From an uncultured Collinsella sp. (GTDB lineage: Bacteria; Actinomycetota; Coriobacteriia; Coriobacteriales; Coriobacteriaceae): DNA of 43,065 nucleotides. This document shows, piece after piece, positions 1-6,318 of this stretch. The position numbers were made by a program, and so were the translations under genes. The stretch spans positions 1 through 43,065 of the forward strand of contig CABSNF010000006.1 in NCBI GenBank assembly GCA_902478995.1, read 5' to 3'. Position 1 is the first letter of the stretch. Each line of letters starts with the position of its first letter. The notes under the pieces were generated by a model that was not told the origin of the DNA, searched no databases, and worked only from the letters and a program-made list of their open reading frames with translations.

Positions 1-46
1 AGATCGCTCAGTGTCTCGTGGGCTCGGAGATGTGTATAAGAGACAG
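1..46. other. Illumina Nextera adapter contamination at the contig end
   Basis: Bases 13-46 match the Nextera Read 2 transposase adapter, ending in the 19-bp Tn5 mosaic end (AGATGTGTATAAGAGACAG). Bases 1-4 (AGAT) match the end of the P7 primer, and bases 5-12 (CGCTCAGT) sit where the 8-base i7 index belongs; from memory this is the adapter form of an XT v2 index. This is library sequence, not biology. Read on the minus strand it encodes the well-known artefact peptide SLIHISEPTR. Genomic sequence starts at base 47. Confidence 0.97.
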
Positions 47-345
47 GCTACGAGGGCTCGAACGCCCTGACGGCGTTCCCAGAGGTTGTTGAGGATATGC
101 TCGACTTGCACGAGTGGGTCGTCGAGCGGCGTACCATCGTCGTCGAGGGCGTGGGTGCAGATGTCGTTCACGAGCTCGGACAGTAGGTCGTCTTTGCTCT
201 TGAAGAGGCCGTAGAACGTGGCCCGACCAACATGGGCACGAGCGATGATGTCGCCGACGGTAATCTTGCCGTAATCCTCTTCGCGTAGCAGCTCGGAGAA
301 CGCTGCAACGATGGCAGCGCGGCTTTTTTCTTTGCGGGCATCCAT
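47..345 (-). CDS. TetR/AcrR-family transcriptional regulator, 3' end missing
   Basis: Reading from ATG 345 downward gives a protein beginning MDARKEKSRAAIVAAFSELL and continuing EEDYGKITVGDIIARAHVGR and ATFYGLFKSKDDLL. This is a textbook TetR N-terminal helix-turn-helix, with the conserved T-x-x-D-I-x-x-x-A-x-V-x-x-x-T-F-Y pattern at about residues 28-45. Only about 99 codons survive before the adapter, so the ligand-binding domain is mostly lost. The ATG lies 2 bases after the larC stop (TAG CC ATG), so it is probably the last visible gene of the larB-larC transcript. Whether it regulates that operon is inference. Ligand unknown. Confidence 0.85.
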
Positions 346-347
346 GG

Positions 348-1265
348 CTATGCATCCACGTCAACGAGTAGACAACGGAGCGTGCCGGAGCAACCCTCGT
401 AGGGGCGCTTGCCGGCGCCGTAGCCGACGGCCTCGATGTGGTAGCGTGCCGGCAGGTGCTCGGACGTGCGCAGCGCGGTGACGATGGCGGCGCCCGTGGG
501 CGTCACGAGCTCGCCAGCGACCGGTGCGGGCGTGAGGGCGATATTGCCCGCCTGGCACAGGTTGACGACAGCGGGGACGGGAATGGGCATAAGGCCGTGG
601 GCGCAGCGAATGGTTCCGTGGCCTTCGGAGAGCGACTCGACCACGATGTCCTCAATACCTAGGTCATCGAGGCAGATGGCGACAGAGCAGACGTCGACGA
701 TGGAATCGACGGCGCCTACCTCGTGGAACATGACGGTCTCGGGCGTTTTGCCGTGGGCCTTTGCCTCGGCGGCGGCGAGCGCGGTAAAGATGGCGAGCGC
801 ACGACGCTTGGTGCCATCGCTTAGCTGCGAGCCGTCGATGATAGCGGTGACGTCCGCCAAAGAACGGTGGTGATGGTGGTGGGCGTGATGGTGACCCTCG
901 TGGCCATGGCCGTGGGTCTCATGATCATGCTCATGGCAGTGCTCATGCTCGTCATGGTCATGATGGTGGTGCTCGTGCTCGTGCTCGTGCGTGTGCTCGG
1001 CAGCTGTTTCGTTGCCGTAGAGCCATGCCATGTCGTGGTCGTGGTTCTCGAGCTCTTCTGCCAGCTGAACGTCGAAATCGCAGGCGTCGATGCCATGCTT
1101 GTTTACGCGCGTCACGGAGATCGAAAAGCCGTCGACCGGCAGCGTGGCGAGCTGTTCGCGCAGGTGCTCCTCGCTGGCGCCCAGGTCGAGCAGGGCCGCG
1201 ACGGTCATATCGCCGCTGATGCCCGAGGTGCCGTCGATGATAAGCGTATGCTGATGGTTGGACAT
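348..1265 (-). CDS. larC: LarC N-terminal part (LarC1), nickel insertase of the nickel-pincer cofactor
   Basis: A 305-residue protein starting with the hallmark LIIDGTSGISGDMTVAALLDLGA. LarC inserts nickel into the pyridinium-3,5-bisthiocarboxylate mononucleotide cofactor used by lactate racemase (LarA) and relatives. A His/Glu/Asp-rich stretch at about residues 89-135 is a likely nickel-binding loop, common in LarC1. The conserved block VMFHEVGAVDSIVDVC and the tail around GYGAGKRPYEG are present. The protein stops where LarC1 normally ends; the C-terminal LarC2 (ferredoxin-like, cofactor-binding) part, which in Lactobacillus is added by a -1 frameshift, is not seen. The next gene, tetR, begins two bases later in the -1 frame. 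It follows larB with a 10-bp gap, so the two form an operon. Start ATG 1265 follows an AAGGAG-like ribosome site. Confidence 0.9.
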   Translation of the reverse strand: MSNHQHTLIIDGTSGISGDMTVAALLDLGASEEHLREQLATLPVDGFSISVTRVNKHGIDACDFDVQLAEELENHDHDMAWLYGNETAAEHTHEHEHEHHHHDHDEHEHCHEHDHETHGHGHEGHHHAHHHHHRSLADVTAIIDGSQLSDGTKRRALAIFTALAAAEAKAHGKTPETVMFHEVGAVDSIVDVCSVAICLDDLGIEDIVVESLSEGHGTIRCAHGLMPIPVPAVVNLCQAGNIALTPAPVAGELVTPTGAAIVTALRTSEHLPARYHIEAVGYGAGKRPYEGCSGTLRCLLVDVDA

Positions 1266-1275
1266 GGAATGCTCC

Positions 1276-2058
1276 TTAACGGGCGCGGGATGTACCGGCG
1301 CTCAGATGATTGATAAGACTTGCCTGGTAGGCGGCACCAAAGCCGTTGTCGATATTGACGACCGAAACGCCACTGGCACAGGAGTTGAGCATGGCGAGCA
1401 GCGCGGCTACGCCACCAAAGCTCGCGCCGTAGCCCACGCTGGTGGGAACGGCAATGACCGGACAGCTCACCAGACCGCCGATAACGCTCGCCAGGGCGCC
1501 TTCCATGCCGGCGATGGCGATGACCACCTGCGCCTGGGCAAGTTCCTCGGCATGAGCGAGCAGGCGGTGCAGGCCGGCGACACCCACGTCGTAGAGGCGG
1601 TCGACCTCGTTGCCGTAGAACTCGGCCGTCAGTGCCGCCTCTTCGGCGACGGGCAGGTCGCTCGTGCCGGCGCAGGCGACGACAACGCGTCCGTTACCGG
1701 TGGGGGAGGGCTTGCCACCCACCAGGGCGAGCTGGGCGTTCGGGGCATATCCCAGGTCGATGTCGTTGCCGAGAAGCTCCGAGGTACGGGCTGCTTTTTC
1801 GCTGTCCAGGCGCGTGACCAGGATGCGCTCCTGACCGGCATCGCGCAGCGCTTCGATAATGGCGGCAATTTGCTCGGCGGTTTTACCGGCGCCGTAGACA
1901 ACCTCGCCGGCTCCCTGGCGCACCCCGCGCGAAAGATCGAGCTGCGCAAAACCCAGATCGGCGGTTGGCGCCGTCTGGAGGCGCGTGAGGGCGACTGCCG
2001 GGGTGACTACTCCGCCGGCAACATCGCTCAGCAATTGCTCAAGATCTCGCTTATCCAT
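1276..2058 (-). CDS. larB: LarB, pyridinium-3,5-biscarboxylic acid mononucleotide synthase
   Basis: LarB carboxylates and hydrolyses nicotinate adenine dinucleotide in the first step of nickel-pincer cofactor synthesis. The C-terminal half has the AIR-carboxylase (PurE)-like core: VVVACAGTSDLPVAEEAALT, then DVGVAGLHRLL, IAIAGMEGALASVIGGLV and VPTSVGYGASFGGVAALLAML. I chose ATG 2058 because it has AAGGGA 7 bases upstream; an in-frame start at 2091 would add 11 residues without support. The length is 260 aa, normal for the family. It leads the larB-larC-tetR transcript. LarE (sulfur insertion) and LarA are not in the window. Confidence 0.93.
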   Translation of the reverse strand: MDKRDLEQLLSDVAGGVVTPAVALTRLQTAPTADLGFAQLDLSRGVRQGAGEVVYGAGKTAEQIAAIIEALRDAGQERILVTRLDSEKAARTSELLGNDIDLGYAPNAQLALVGGKPSPTGNGRVVVACAGTSDLPVAEEAALTAEFYGNEVDRLYDVGVAGLHRLLAHAEELAQAQVVIAIAGMEGALASVIGGLVSCPVIAVPTSVGYGASFGGVAALLAMLNSCASGVSVVNIDNGFGAAYQASLINHLSAGTSRAR

Positions 2059-2100
2059 ATATGTTCCCTTCGACGGCGCAAAGTCTAGCACTCAAAGGGT

Positions 2101-2138
2101 ATGTTTCCGAACACTAAGACAAAATTGTTCGGAAACTA
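2101..2138. promoter_or_regulatory. Perfect 11-bp inverted repeat upstream of larB, probable operator
   Basis: GTTTCCGAACA at 2103-2113 is matched by its exact reverse complement TGTTCGGAAAC at 2126-2136, with a 12-bp AT-rich spacer. It sits about 45-85 bp upstream of the larB start, where an operator or activator site is expected, and 35 bp after the serB stop. There is no T-run, so it is not an obvious terminator. The truncated TetR at the end of the operon is one candidate binder; a LarR-like CRP/FNR regulator would be another. The binder is not determined. Confidence 0.6.
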
Positions 2139-2172
2139 TAGGACAGACTGATTCTCTTGTTAGAAGGATCGA

Positions 2173-2808
2173 CTAGTCGCGCAGGATGATGTCCATGGCG
2201 AGCATCAGGTTGCGCTCATCGATGGCAAACGGGGCGGCTTCGCGCGTCTTGGGCTTGGCGCAAAACGCGATGCCCGTGCCCGCGGCCTGAATCATGGGGA
2301 TGTCGTTGGCGCCGTCACCGATCGCGACGGTGTGGGCCATGTCGACACCGCACTCAACCGCCCAATCCAGCAGCTGGATGAGCTTGGATTCCTTGGTCAC
2401 GATGTCTGCCGCCAGCTTACCGGTGAGCTTGCCGTCCACGACCTCTAGGCGGTTAGCCAGGCAAAAATCGATGCCCGCGGCGGCCACGATCTTGTCGGCC
2501 ACCTCATGGAAGCCGCCGCTTACCACGCCGACCTTCCAGCCCTTGCTGTGCGCTGAGCGCACAAGCTCCAGCGCGCCAGGAGTAAACGTCACGCGCTCAA
2601 AGGTACGCTCGAACACACTCTCGTCCAAGCCGGCAAGCAGCCCCACGCGCTCCTCGAGCGCCTGCTTAAAGTCCAGTTCGCCGCGCATGGCGCGCTCAGT
2701 GATCTTCGCCACTTGCTCGCCTACGCCGGCCTCCTCGCCCAACAGGTCGATGACCTCCTGGTTGATGAGCGTGGAGTCGATATCCATAACAATGAGCCGT
2801 GCAGTCAT
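2173..2808 (-). CDS. serB: Phosphoserine phosphatase SerB
   Basis: Catalyses the last step of serine synthesis, hydrolysis of O-phospho-L-serine, in the cytosol. This is a HAD-family protein of 211 aa without the N-terminal ACT domain. Motif I is MDIDSTLI (nucleophile and acid Asp residues), motif II is VVSGGFHEV, motif III uses the Lys in TKESK, and motif IV is IGDGANDIPMI. ATG 2808 is preferred because GGAAAGG lies just upstream and the protein then begins directly at the HAD fold; an upstream in-frame start at 2853 is unsupported. It is transcribed divergently from aspS and may be single-gene. Confidence 0.94.
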   Translation of the reverse strand: MTARLIVMDIDSTLINQEVIDLLGEEAGVGEQVAKITERAMRGELDFKQALEERVGLLAGLDESVFERTFERVTFTPGALELVRSAHSKGWKVGVVSGGFHEVADKIVAAAGIDFCLANRLEVVDGKLTGKLAADIVTKESKLIQLLDWAVECGVDMAHTVAIGDGANDIPMIQAAGTGIAFCAKPKTREAAPFAIDERNLMLAMDIILRD

Positions 2809-3001
2809 GACGGGCCTTTCCAAGTGCTGTTTTATTGGGGCATATTGTCGCACGTGACGCGTGCAGACGGGTGCCGCGACGCATCAATTGTTTCGTCTCC
2901 GTCAAGTCTTTGGGCAGGAGCCACTTTTCCGCGGCACATCGACACAGGTGCGATAAGATAGAACGCCATGTCTGGCTGCGCGGTTTACGCAGGCTGGGCA
3001 A

Positions 3002-3043
3002 ATCTGTACGACGCCGCCCGGAACGACACGGGGCGGCACAGAT
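3002..3043 (+). other. GC-rich stem-loop in the aspS leader
   Basis: ATCTGT (3002-3007) pairs with ACAGAT (3038-3043), and inside it GCCGCCC (3013-3019) pairs with GGGCGGC (3031-3037). The structure ends about 6 bases before the aspS ribosome-binding site (AAGGAGG near 3048-3054). There is no T-run. It could be an attenuator or an mRNA-stabilising hairpin. I see no T-box specifier or T-box consensus here. Confidence 0.5.
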
Positions 3044-3064
3044 CCATAAAGGAGGATCACTGGT

Positions 3065-4852
3065 ATGAGCCAGACCCGTCCCATCGATGAGCATTCCATG
3101 CACACCCGTACCTGCGGCGAGCTTCGCTTCGAGAACGTGGGCGAAGAGGTCACCCTCACCGGTTGGGTGAGTCGTCGCCGCGACCACGGCGGCCTTATCT
3201 TCTGCGACCTTCGTGACCGCGAGGGCATCACGCAGCTCACCTTCGACCCCGAGCACTCCGACGGCGATGCCTTTAAGATCGCCGAGACCATGCGTCCCGA
3301 GTGGCCCATCAAGATCCACGGCGTCGTGCGCGCTCGTGGTGAGGAGACCACCAACACCAAGCTCGCGACCGGCGAGATCGAGGTCCTGACCGACCACGCC
3401 GAGGTGCTCAACACGTCCGTCACCCCGCCGTTCCAGATCGAGGACGGCATCGAGACGAGCGAGGACACCCGCCTGCGCTATCGCTATCTGGACCTCCGTC
3501 GTCCCGAGATGATGGCCAACCTCAAGCTGCGCTCCGACTTTACCTTTGCCATTCGGGAGGCGCTGCACAACCGTGAGTTCATGGAGGTCGAGACGCCCTC
3601 CCTGTTCAAGTCCACGCCCGAGGGCGCTCGCGACTTCATCGTTCCCAGCCGTATTCAGCCGGGTAACTTCTACGCCCTGCCGCAGTCCCCGCAGCTCCTG
3701 AAGCAGCTGCTCATGGTCGGTGGCGTCGAGCGCTACTACCAGGTTGCCAAGTGCTTCCGCGACGAGGACCTGCGTGCCGACCGTCAGCCCGAGTTCACCC
3801 AGGTCGATATCGAGATGTCCTTCGTGGACCAGAACGACGTCATGAGCGCGCTCGAGGAGGTCCTGGCCGACGCCTTCGGCCGCATGGGCGTCGAGATGCC
3901 TACGCCGCTGCGTCGTATGGACTACTGGGAGGCCATGGACACCTATGGCTCCGACAAGCCCGATACCCGCTATGGCATGCACCTGGTCGACCTGACCGAC
4001 ATCTTCGCCAACTCCAAGTTCAAGGTCTTTGCGACTGCCGCAAACGAGGAGGGCTCTGTCGTCAAGGCCATCAACGCCAAGGGCGCCGGTGCCTGGGCAC
4101 GTGCCAAGATCGATAAGCTTGCCGGCGTGGCCTCCACGTTTGGCGCCAAGGGCCTGGCCTGGATTGCTTTCCGCGAGGACGGCTCTATCAACAGCCCCAT
4201 CGTCAAGTTCTTCTCGGACGAGGAGATGGCGGCTCTGCGCGAGCGCATGGATGTCGAGCCCGGCGACCTTGTGATGTTCGCCGCCGGCCCGCGCTTGCTC
4301 TCCGACGAGATCCTGGGCGGCATGCGTTCGCACATGGCCAATGCGCTCGAGATCAAGCGCGAGGCCCACGACTTCCTGTGGGTCGTCAACTTCCCGCTGT
4401 TCCACTGGGACGAGGATCGCAAGGCCTATGCTGCCGAGCACCAGCCCTTTACCCTGCCGACCGAGACCGACATCGCCAAGATCGAGGCCGACCCGTTGGC
4501 AGCCGGTTCTTGCACCTACGACTTTGTCATGGACGGCTTTGAGGCCGGCGGCGGCGGTATGCGTATCCACAACGCCGAGATGCAGATGTCCATGCTCAAG
4601 CTCCTGGGCTTTACCGAGGAGCGTGCCGAGTCTCAGTTCGGCTTCCTCATGGAGGCCCTCAAGTTTGGTGCGCCCCCGATGGGCGGTTTCGCTCTGGGCC
4701 TGGACCGCGTGTGCATGCTGCTCACCGGTTCCGACTCCATCCGCGACGTCATGGCGTTCCCCAAGACGGCCAGCGGCTCCGACCTTATGTCGGGCGCTCC
4801 GAGTGCCGTTAGCGGCGCCCAGCTCAAGGACGTCAGTCTGCGCCTGATGTAG
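3065..4852 (+). CDS. aspS: Aspartyl-tRNA synthetase
   Basis: Class II aminoacyl-tRNA synthetase of 595 aa, the normal bacterial length. The N-terminal OB-fold anticodon-binding domain covers about residues 15-110 (VTLTGWVSRRRDHGGLIFCD). Motif 2 is at CFRDEDLRADRQPEFTQVD and motif 3 at GGFALGLDRVCMLL. The bacterial GAD insertion domain lies between them, at about residues 290-420. It charges tRNA-Asp with aspartate; many bacteria of this type use a non-discriminating enzyme that also charges tRNA-Asn, and I cannot decide that here. Strong AAGGAGG ribosome site; followed at once by a terminator, so monocistronic. Confidence 0.98.
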   Translation: MSQTRPIDEHSMHTRTCGELRFENVGEEVTLTGWVSRRRDHGGLIFCDLRDREGITQLTFDPEHSDGDAFKIAETMRPEWPIKIHGVVRARGEETTNTKLATGEIEVLTDHAEVLNTSVTPPFQIEDGIETSEDTRLRYRYLDLRRPEMMANLKLRSDFTFAIREALHNREFMEVETPSLFKSTPEGARDFIVPSRIQPGNFYALPQSPQLLKQLLMVGGVERYYQVAKCFRDEDLRADRQPEFTQVDIEMSFVDQNDVMSALEEVLADAFGRMGVEMPTPLRRMDYWEAMDTYGSDKPDTRYGMHLVDLTDIFANSKFKVFATAANEEGSVVKAINAKGAGAWARAKIDKLAGVASTFGAKGLAWIAFREDGSINSPIVKFFSDEEMAALRERMDVEPGDLVMFAAGPRLLSDEILGGMRSHMANALEIKREAHDFLWVVNFPLFHWDEDRKAYAAEHQPFTLPTETDIAKIEADPLAAGSCTYDFVMDGFEAGGGGMRIHNAEMQMSMLKLLGFTEERAESQFGFLMEALKFGAPPMGGFALGLDRVCMLLTGSDSIRDVMAFPKTASGSDLMSGAPSAVSGAQLKDVSLRLM

Positions 4853-4877
4853 GCGAGCGGCTACATCTTGCTTGCAA

Positions 4878-4912
4878 CGAGGGAAGGACGTGTGCCTTCC
4901 CTCGTTTTTTAT
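4878..4912 (+). terminator. Rho-independent terminator of aspS
   Basis: A perfect 10-bp stem, CGAGGGAAGG (4878-4887) with CCTTCCCTCG (4895-4904), a 7-base loop, then six T residues. It starts 26 bases after the aspS stop. Confidence 0.93.
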
Positions 4913-4949
4913 ACGCTGAGATTGTGAGGGCATGGGGTGACCGGGCGTC

Positions 4950-5123
4950 GCGGAAAGTGCGTCCCGGAATTTGCGTCCAGAATGGGATGTACTTTCCGCC
5001 AGGGTCGCTCAGCGGAAACTGCGTCCCAGAATCCAGCCAAATAACGGGTCGCACTTTCCGGTTGAGCCTTCTGGCGGAAACCGTGTCCCATCATTGACGC
5101 TCGAAATGGGATGCGATTTCCGT
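4950..5123. repeat. Three 48-bp palindromes on an exact 62-bp period
   Basis: Each unit has a 15-base left arm of form CGGAAAnnGCGTCCC and a 15-base right arm of form GGGATGnnnTTTCCG, separated by 18 bases. Units are 4951-4998, 5013-5060 and 5075-5122. All three are exactly 48 bp, with 14-bp linkers, so starts repeat every 62 bp. The arms are conserved but the 18-base spacers and 14-base linkers are not. No reading frame here looks like a gene. It lies between the aspS terminator and the HPr gene. It could be a REP-like chromosomal repeat array, a multi-site protein-binding region, or remnants of a mobile palindromic element. Confidence 0.8.
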
Positions 5124-5209
5124 CCCGCCCTCAACAAGCATCTAACGCTACAATAACTACCACGTGGCTGGGTTTTGCCGGCCGAATGTGCGATGCCGCG
5201 GGAGGGGAC

Positions 5210-5458
5210 ATGGTCGAGTTTGCAAAGACGATTAAAGATCCGTTGGGATTACATGCCCGCCCGGTTGCGCTGCTTTACGACATCATTGCCAAACATCGTA
5301 GCGACGTGTCAGTCAGTATCGGCAATCGCCACACGGATGGCCGCGATGTTATAGGGCTCATGGCACTCTGCGGCGAATGTGGCGAAGACGTCGTGTTCCG
5401 CGTTTCGGGTGTGGATGAGGCCTCCTGCGTCACGTCGATCAGAAATCTCTCGCTTTAA
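5210..5458 (+). CDS. HPr-like phosphocarrier protein with Asp at position 46
   Basis: HPr carries phosphate from PEP-dependent Enzyme I to sugar-specific PTS EIIA proteins. The protein is 82 aa. The active-site signature LGLHARP places the phosphorylated His at residue 15, as in classical HPr. The usual regulatory Ser46 (K-S-I-M-G-V-M in Bacillus) aligns with R-D-V-I-G-L-M, so residue 46 is Asp. This would mimic permanently phosphorylated Ser46, or simply mean no HPr kinase control. ATG 5210 has GGAGGGG just upstream; a 33-residue in-frame extension upstream runs back into the repeat region and is not credible. It stands alone, without ptsI nearby. Confidence 0.88.
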   Translation: MVEFAKTIKDPLGLHARPVALLYDIIAKHRSDVSVSIGNRHTDGRDVIGLMALCGECGEDVVFRVSGVDEASCVTSIRNLSL

Positions 5459-5461
5459 CCT

Positions 5462-5495
5462 CAACAATGTGACAAAGGGGCAGTCCCCTCTGTTG
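5462..5495. other. Small nested inverted repeat after the HPr gene
   Basis: AGGGG (5476-5480) pairs with CCCCT (5485-5489), and outside it CAACA (5462-5466) pairs with TGTTG (5491-5495). There is no T-run. It lies just upstream of the better terminator at 5513. Function unknown; it may be a degraded intergenic palindrome. Confidence 0.4.
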
Positions 5496-5512
5496 CATAA
5501 ATTGGTATCAAT

Positions 5513-5552
5513 AGGCACTGCAAAGAGACGGTCTTTGCGGTGCCTTTGTTTC
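5513..5552 (+). terminator. Terminator of the HPr gene
   Basis: A 14-bp stem, AGGCACTGCAAAGA (5513-5526) with TCTTTGCGGTGCCT (5532-5545), containing one G-T wobble and a short loop, followed by TTGTTT. It lies about 55 bases after the HPr stop. Confidence 0.8.
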
Positions 5553-5593
5553 GTATAGGAAACTTTTTCGAAATCTGAATGGGGACCCTTTCC

Positions 5594-5649
5594 AAAAAGT
5601 TAACCACGTGTTAGTTTACTAAAGCGAACATAGACGTGGTTAACTTTTT
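5594..5649. promoter_or_regulatory. Nested palindromes upstream of feoA, probable iron-responsive operator
   Basis: A perfect 16-bp inverted repeat, AAAAAGTTAACCACGT (5594-5609) and ACGTGGTTAACTTTTT (5634-5649), surrounds a 24-bp centre that itself contains TTAGTTTACTAA (5611-5622). It ends 41 bp before feoA. TTAG..CTAA spacing resembles DtxR/MntR-type metal-regulator boxes, and FeoAB operons are normally repressed by ferrous iron through such regulators or Fur. The T-run after the stem would also allow it to act as a terminator. The assignment is inference. Confidence 0.6.
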
Positions 5650-5690
5650 ACGCGTCGATGTTGAGGACGAACTGACGTTAGGAGCAACTC

Positions 5691-5933
5691 ATGTCTTGCG
5701 GACCGCAGATGCCGGCCATGCCGCTTTCGATGGTAAAAGCGGGCGAAACCGTGCGCGTGTCTCGTGTAAAGGGCAATGAGGACATGAAGCACCACCTCAA
5801 GGACCTCGGCTTTGTCGAGGGCAACGAAATCCACGTGGTGAGCTCGAGTGGCGCCAATATCATCGTCACGGTGCTGGGCGCACGCTTTGGCATCGATTCC
5901 AAGGTTGCCATGCACATCATGACTGTCGGTTAG
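5691..5933 (+). CDS. feoA: FeoA-domain protein (first of two)
   Basis: An 80-aa SH3-like FeoA protein that supports the FeoB ferrous iron permease, probably by touching its cytosolic face. The family pattern is clear: MVKAGETVRVSRVKGNEDMK, then HHLKDLGFVEGNEIHVV and a final strand VAMHIMTVG. A 14-residue N-terminal lead with Cys-Gly-Pro precedes the fold. Start ATG 5691 has TAGGAG 6 bases upstream. It is 40 bp ahead of a second feoA. Confidence 0.93.
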   Translation: MSCGPQMPAMPLSMVKAGETVRVSRVKGNEDMKHHLKDLGFVEGNEIHVVSSSGANIIVTVLGARFGIDSKVAMHIMTVG

Positions 5934-5973
5934 TCGACGGCATTTCTGTACGCACTGAAAGGGGGACAAGTAA

Positions 5974-6195
5974 ATGAAGACGTTGGGTGACGTTAAGGTG
6001 GGCGAGAGCTCCACCATCGTCAAGCTTCACGGTGAGGGTGCGCTTCGCCGCCACCTTATGGACCTGGGGCTCATCAAGGGCACTTCGTTCAAGGTCGTGA
6101 AGGTCGCGCCGCTCGGTGATCCGGTCGAGATCAACGTGCGCGGCTACGAGCTTTCCATCCGCAAGGAGGAGGCGGCCGTCGTCGAGGTCCAGTAA
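5974..6195 (+). CDS. feoA: FeoA-domain protein (second of two)
   Basis: 73 aa, again a single FeoA domain: TLGDVKVGESSTIVKLHGEG, RRHLMDLGLIKGTSFKVVKV, and a C-terminal strand ELSIRKEEAAVVEV. An AAAGGGGG ribosome site precedes ATG 5974. Two adjacent feoA genes before feoB are common in Gram-positive bacteria and clostridia; the copies are clearly diverged, so this is an old duplication. FeoA proteins may form a complex with FeoB. Confidence 0.94.
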   Translation: MKTLGDVKVGESSTIVKLHGEGALRRHLMDLGLIKGTSFKVVKVAPLGDPVEINVRGYELSIRKEEAAVVEVQ

Positions 6196-6214
6196 GGGCT
6201 TGCGACGTATATTT

Positions 6215-6250
6215 CTGCAGATAAAGTTAGGTTTTTCTAACTTAATGCAG
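6215..6250. promoter_or_regulatory. Inverted repeat between feoA and feoB
   Basis: AAGTTAG (6224-6230) and CTAACTT (6237-6243) flank GTTTTT, and outside them CTGCA (6215-6219) pairs with TGCAG (6246-6250). The core TTAGGTTTTTCTAA resembles the half-sites of DtxR-family metal regulators. It sits 69 bp upstream of feoB, in a 123-bp gap, so it may be a second iron operator or an RNA hairpin that sets the feoA/feoB ratio. Confidence 0.5.
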
Positions 6251-6318
6251 CATCTTTGAAGCACATTATCCAGCCTGCGCGGAGAAAGCAGCGCAGGCAC
6301 ACAAGGAAGAAGGATTGA

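Noticed and set aside
867..1313. Long plus-strand frame over the His-rich part of larC
   Set aside because: Val/Met/Leu-rich translation is the antisense shadow of the His/Glu-rich LarC1 loop; no ribosome site and no family match.
1995..2070. Second adapter trace (a peptide ISLIHI in a plus frame near larB)
   Set aside because: The DNA here is the natural larB start region and does not match the mosaic end; the resemblance to the adapter peptide is chance.
3002..3064. T-box riboswitch before aspS
   Set aside because: No T-box consensus, no antiterminator, and no terminator with T-run between the hairpin and the gene.
2696..4933. 745-codon minus-strand frame opposite aspS
   Set aside because: Antisense shadow of aspS caused by GC-rich third positions; composition is not protein-like, and aspS is certain. 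The same applies to the long minus frames opposite feoB, uxaC, the OYE gene and the dehydratase.
4950..5123. CRISPR array
   Set aside because: Repeated 15-mers alternate in orientation with 18- and 14-base gaps; there is no constant direct repeat of 24-37 bases and no cas gene.
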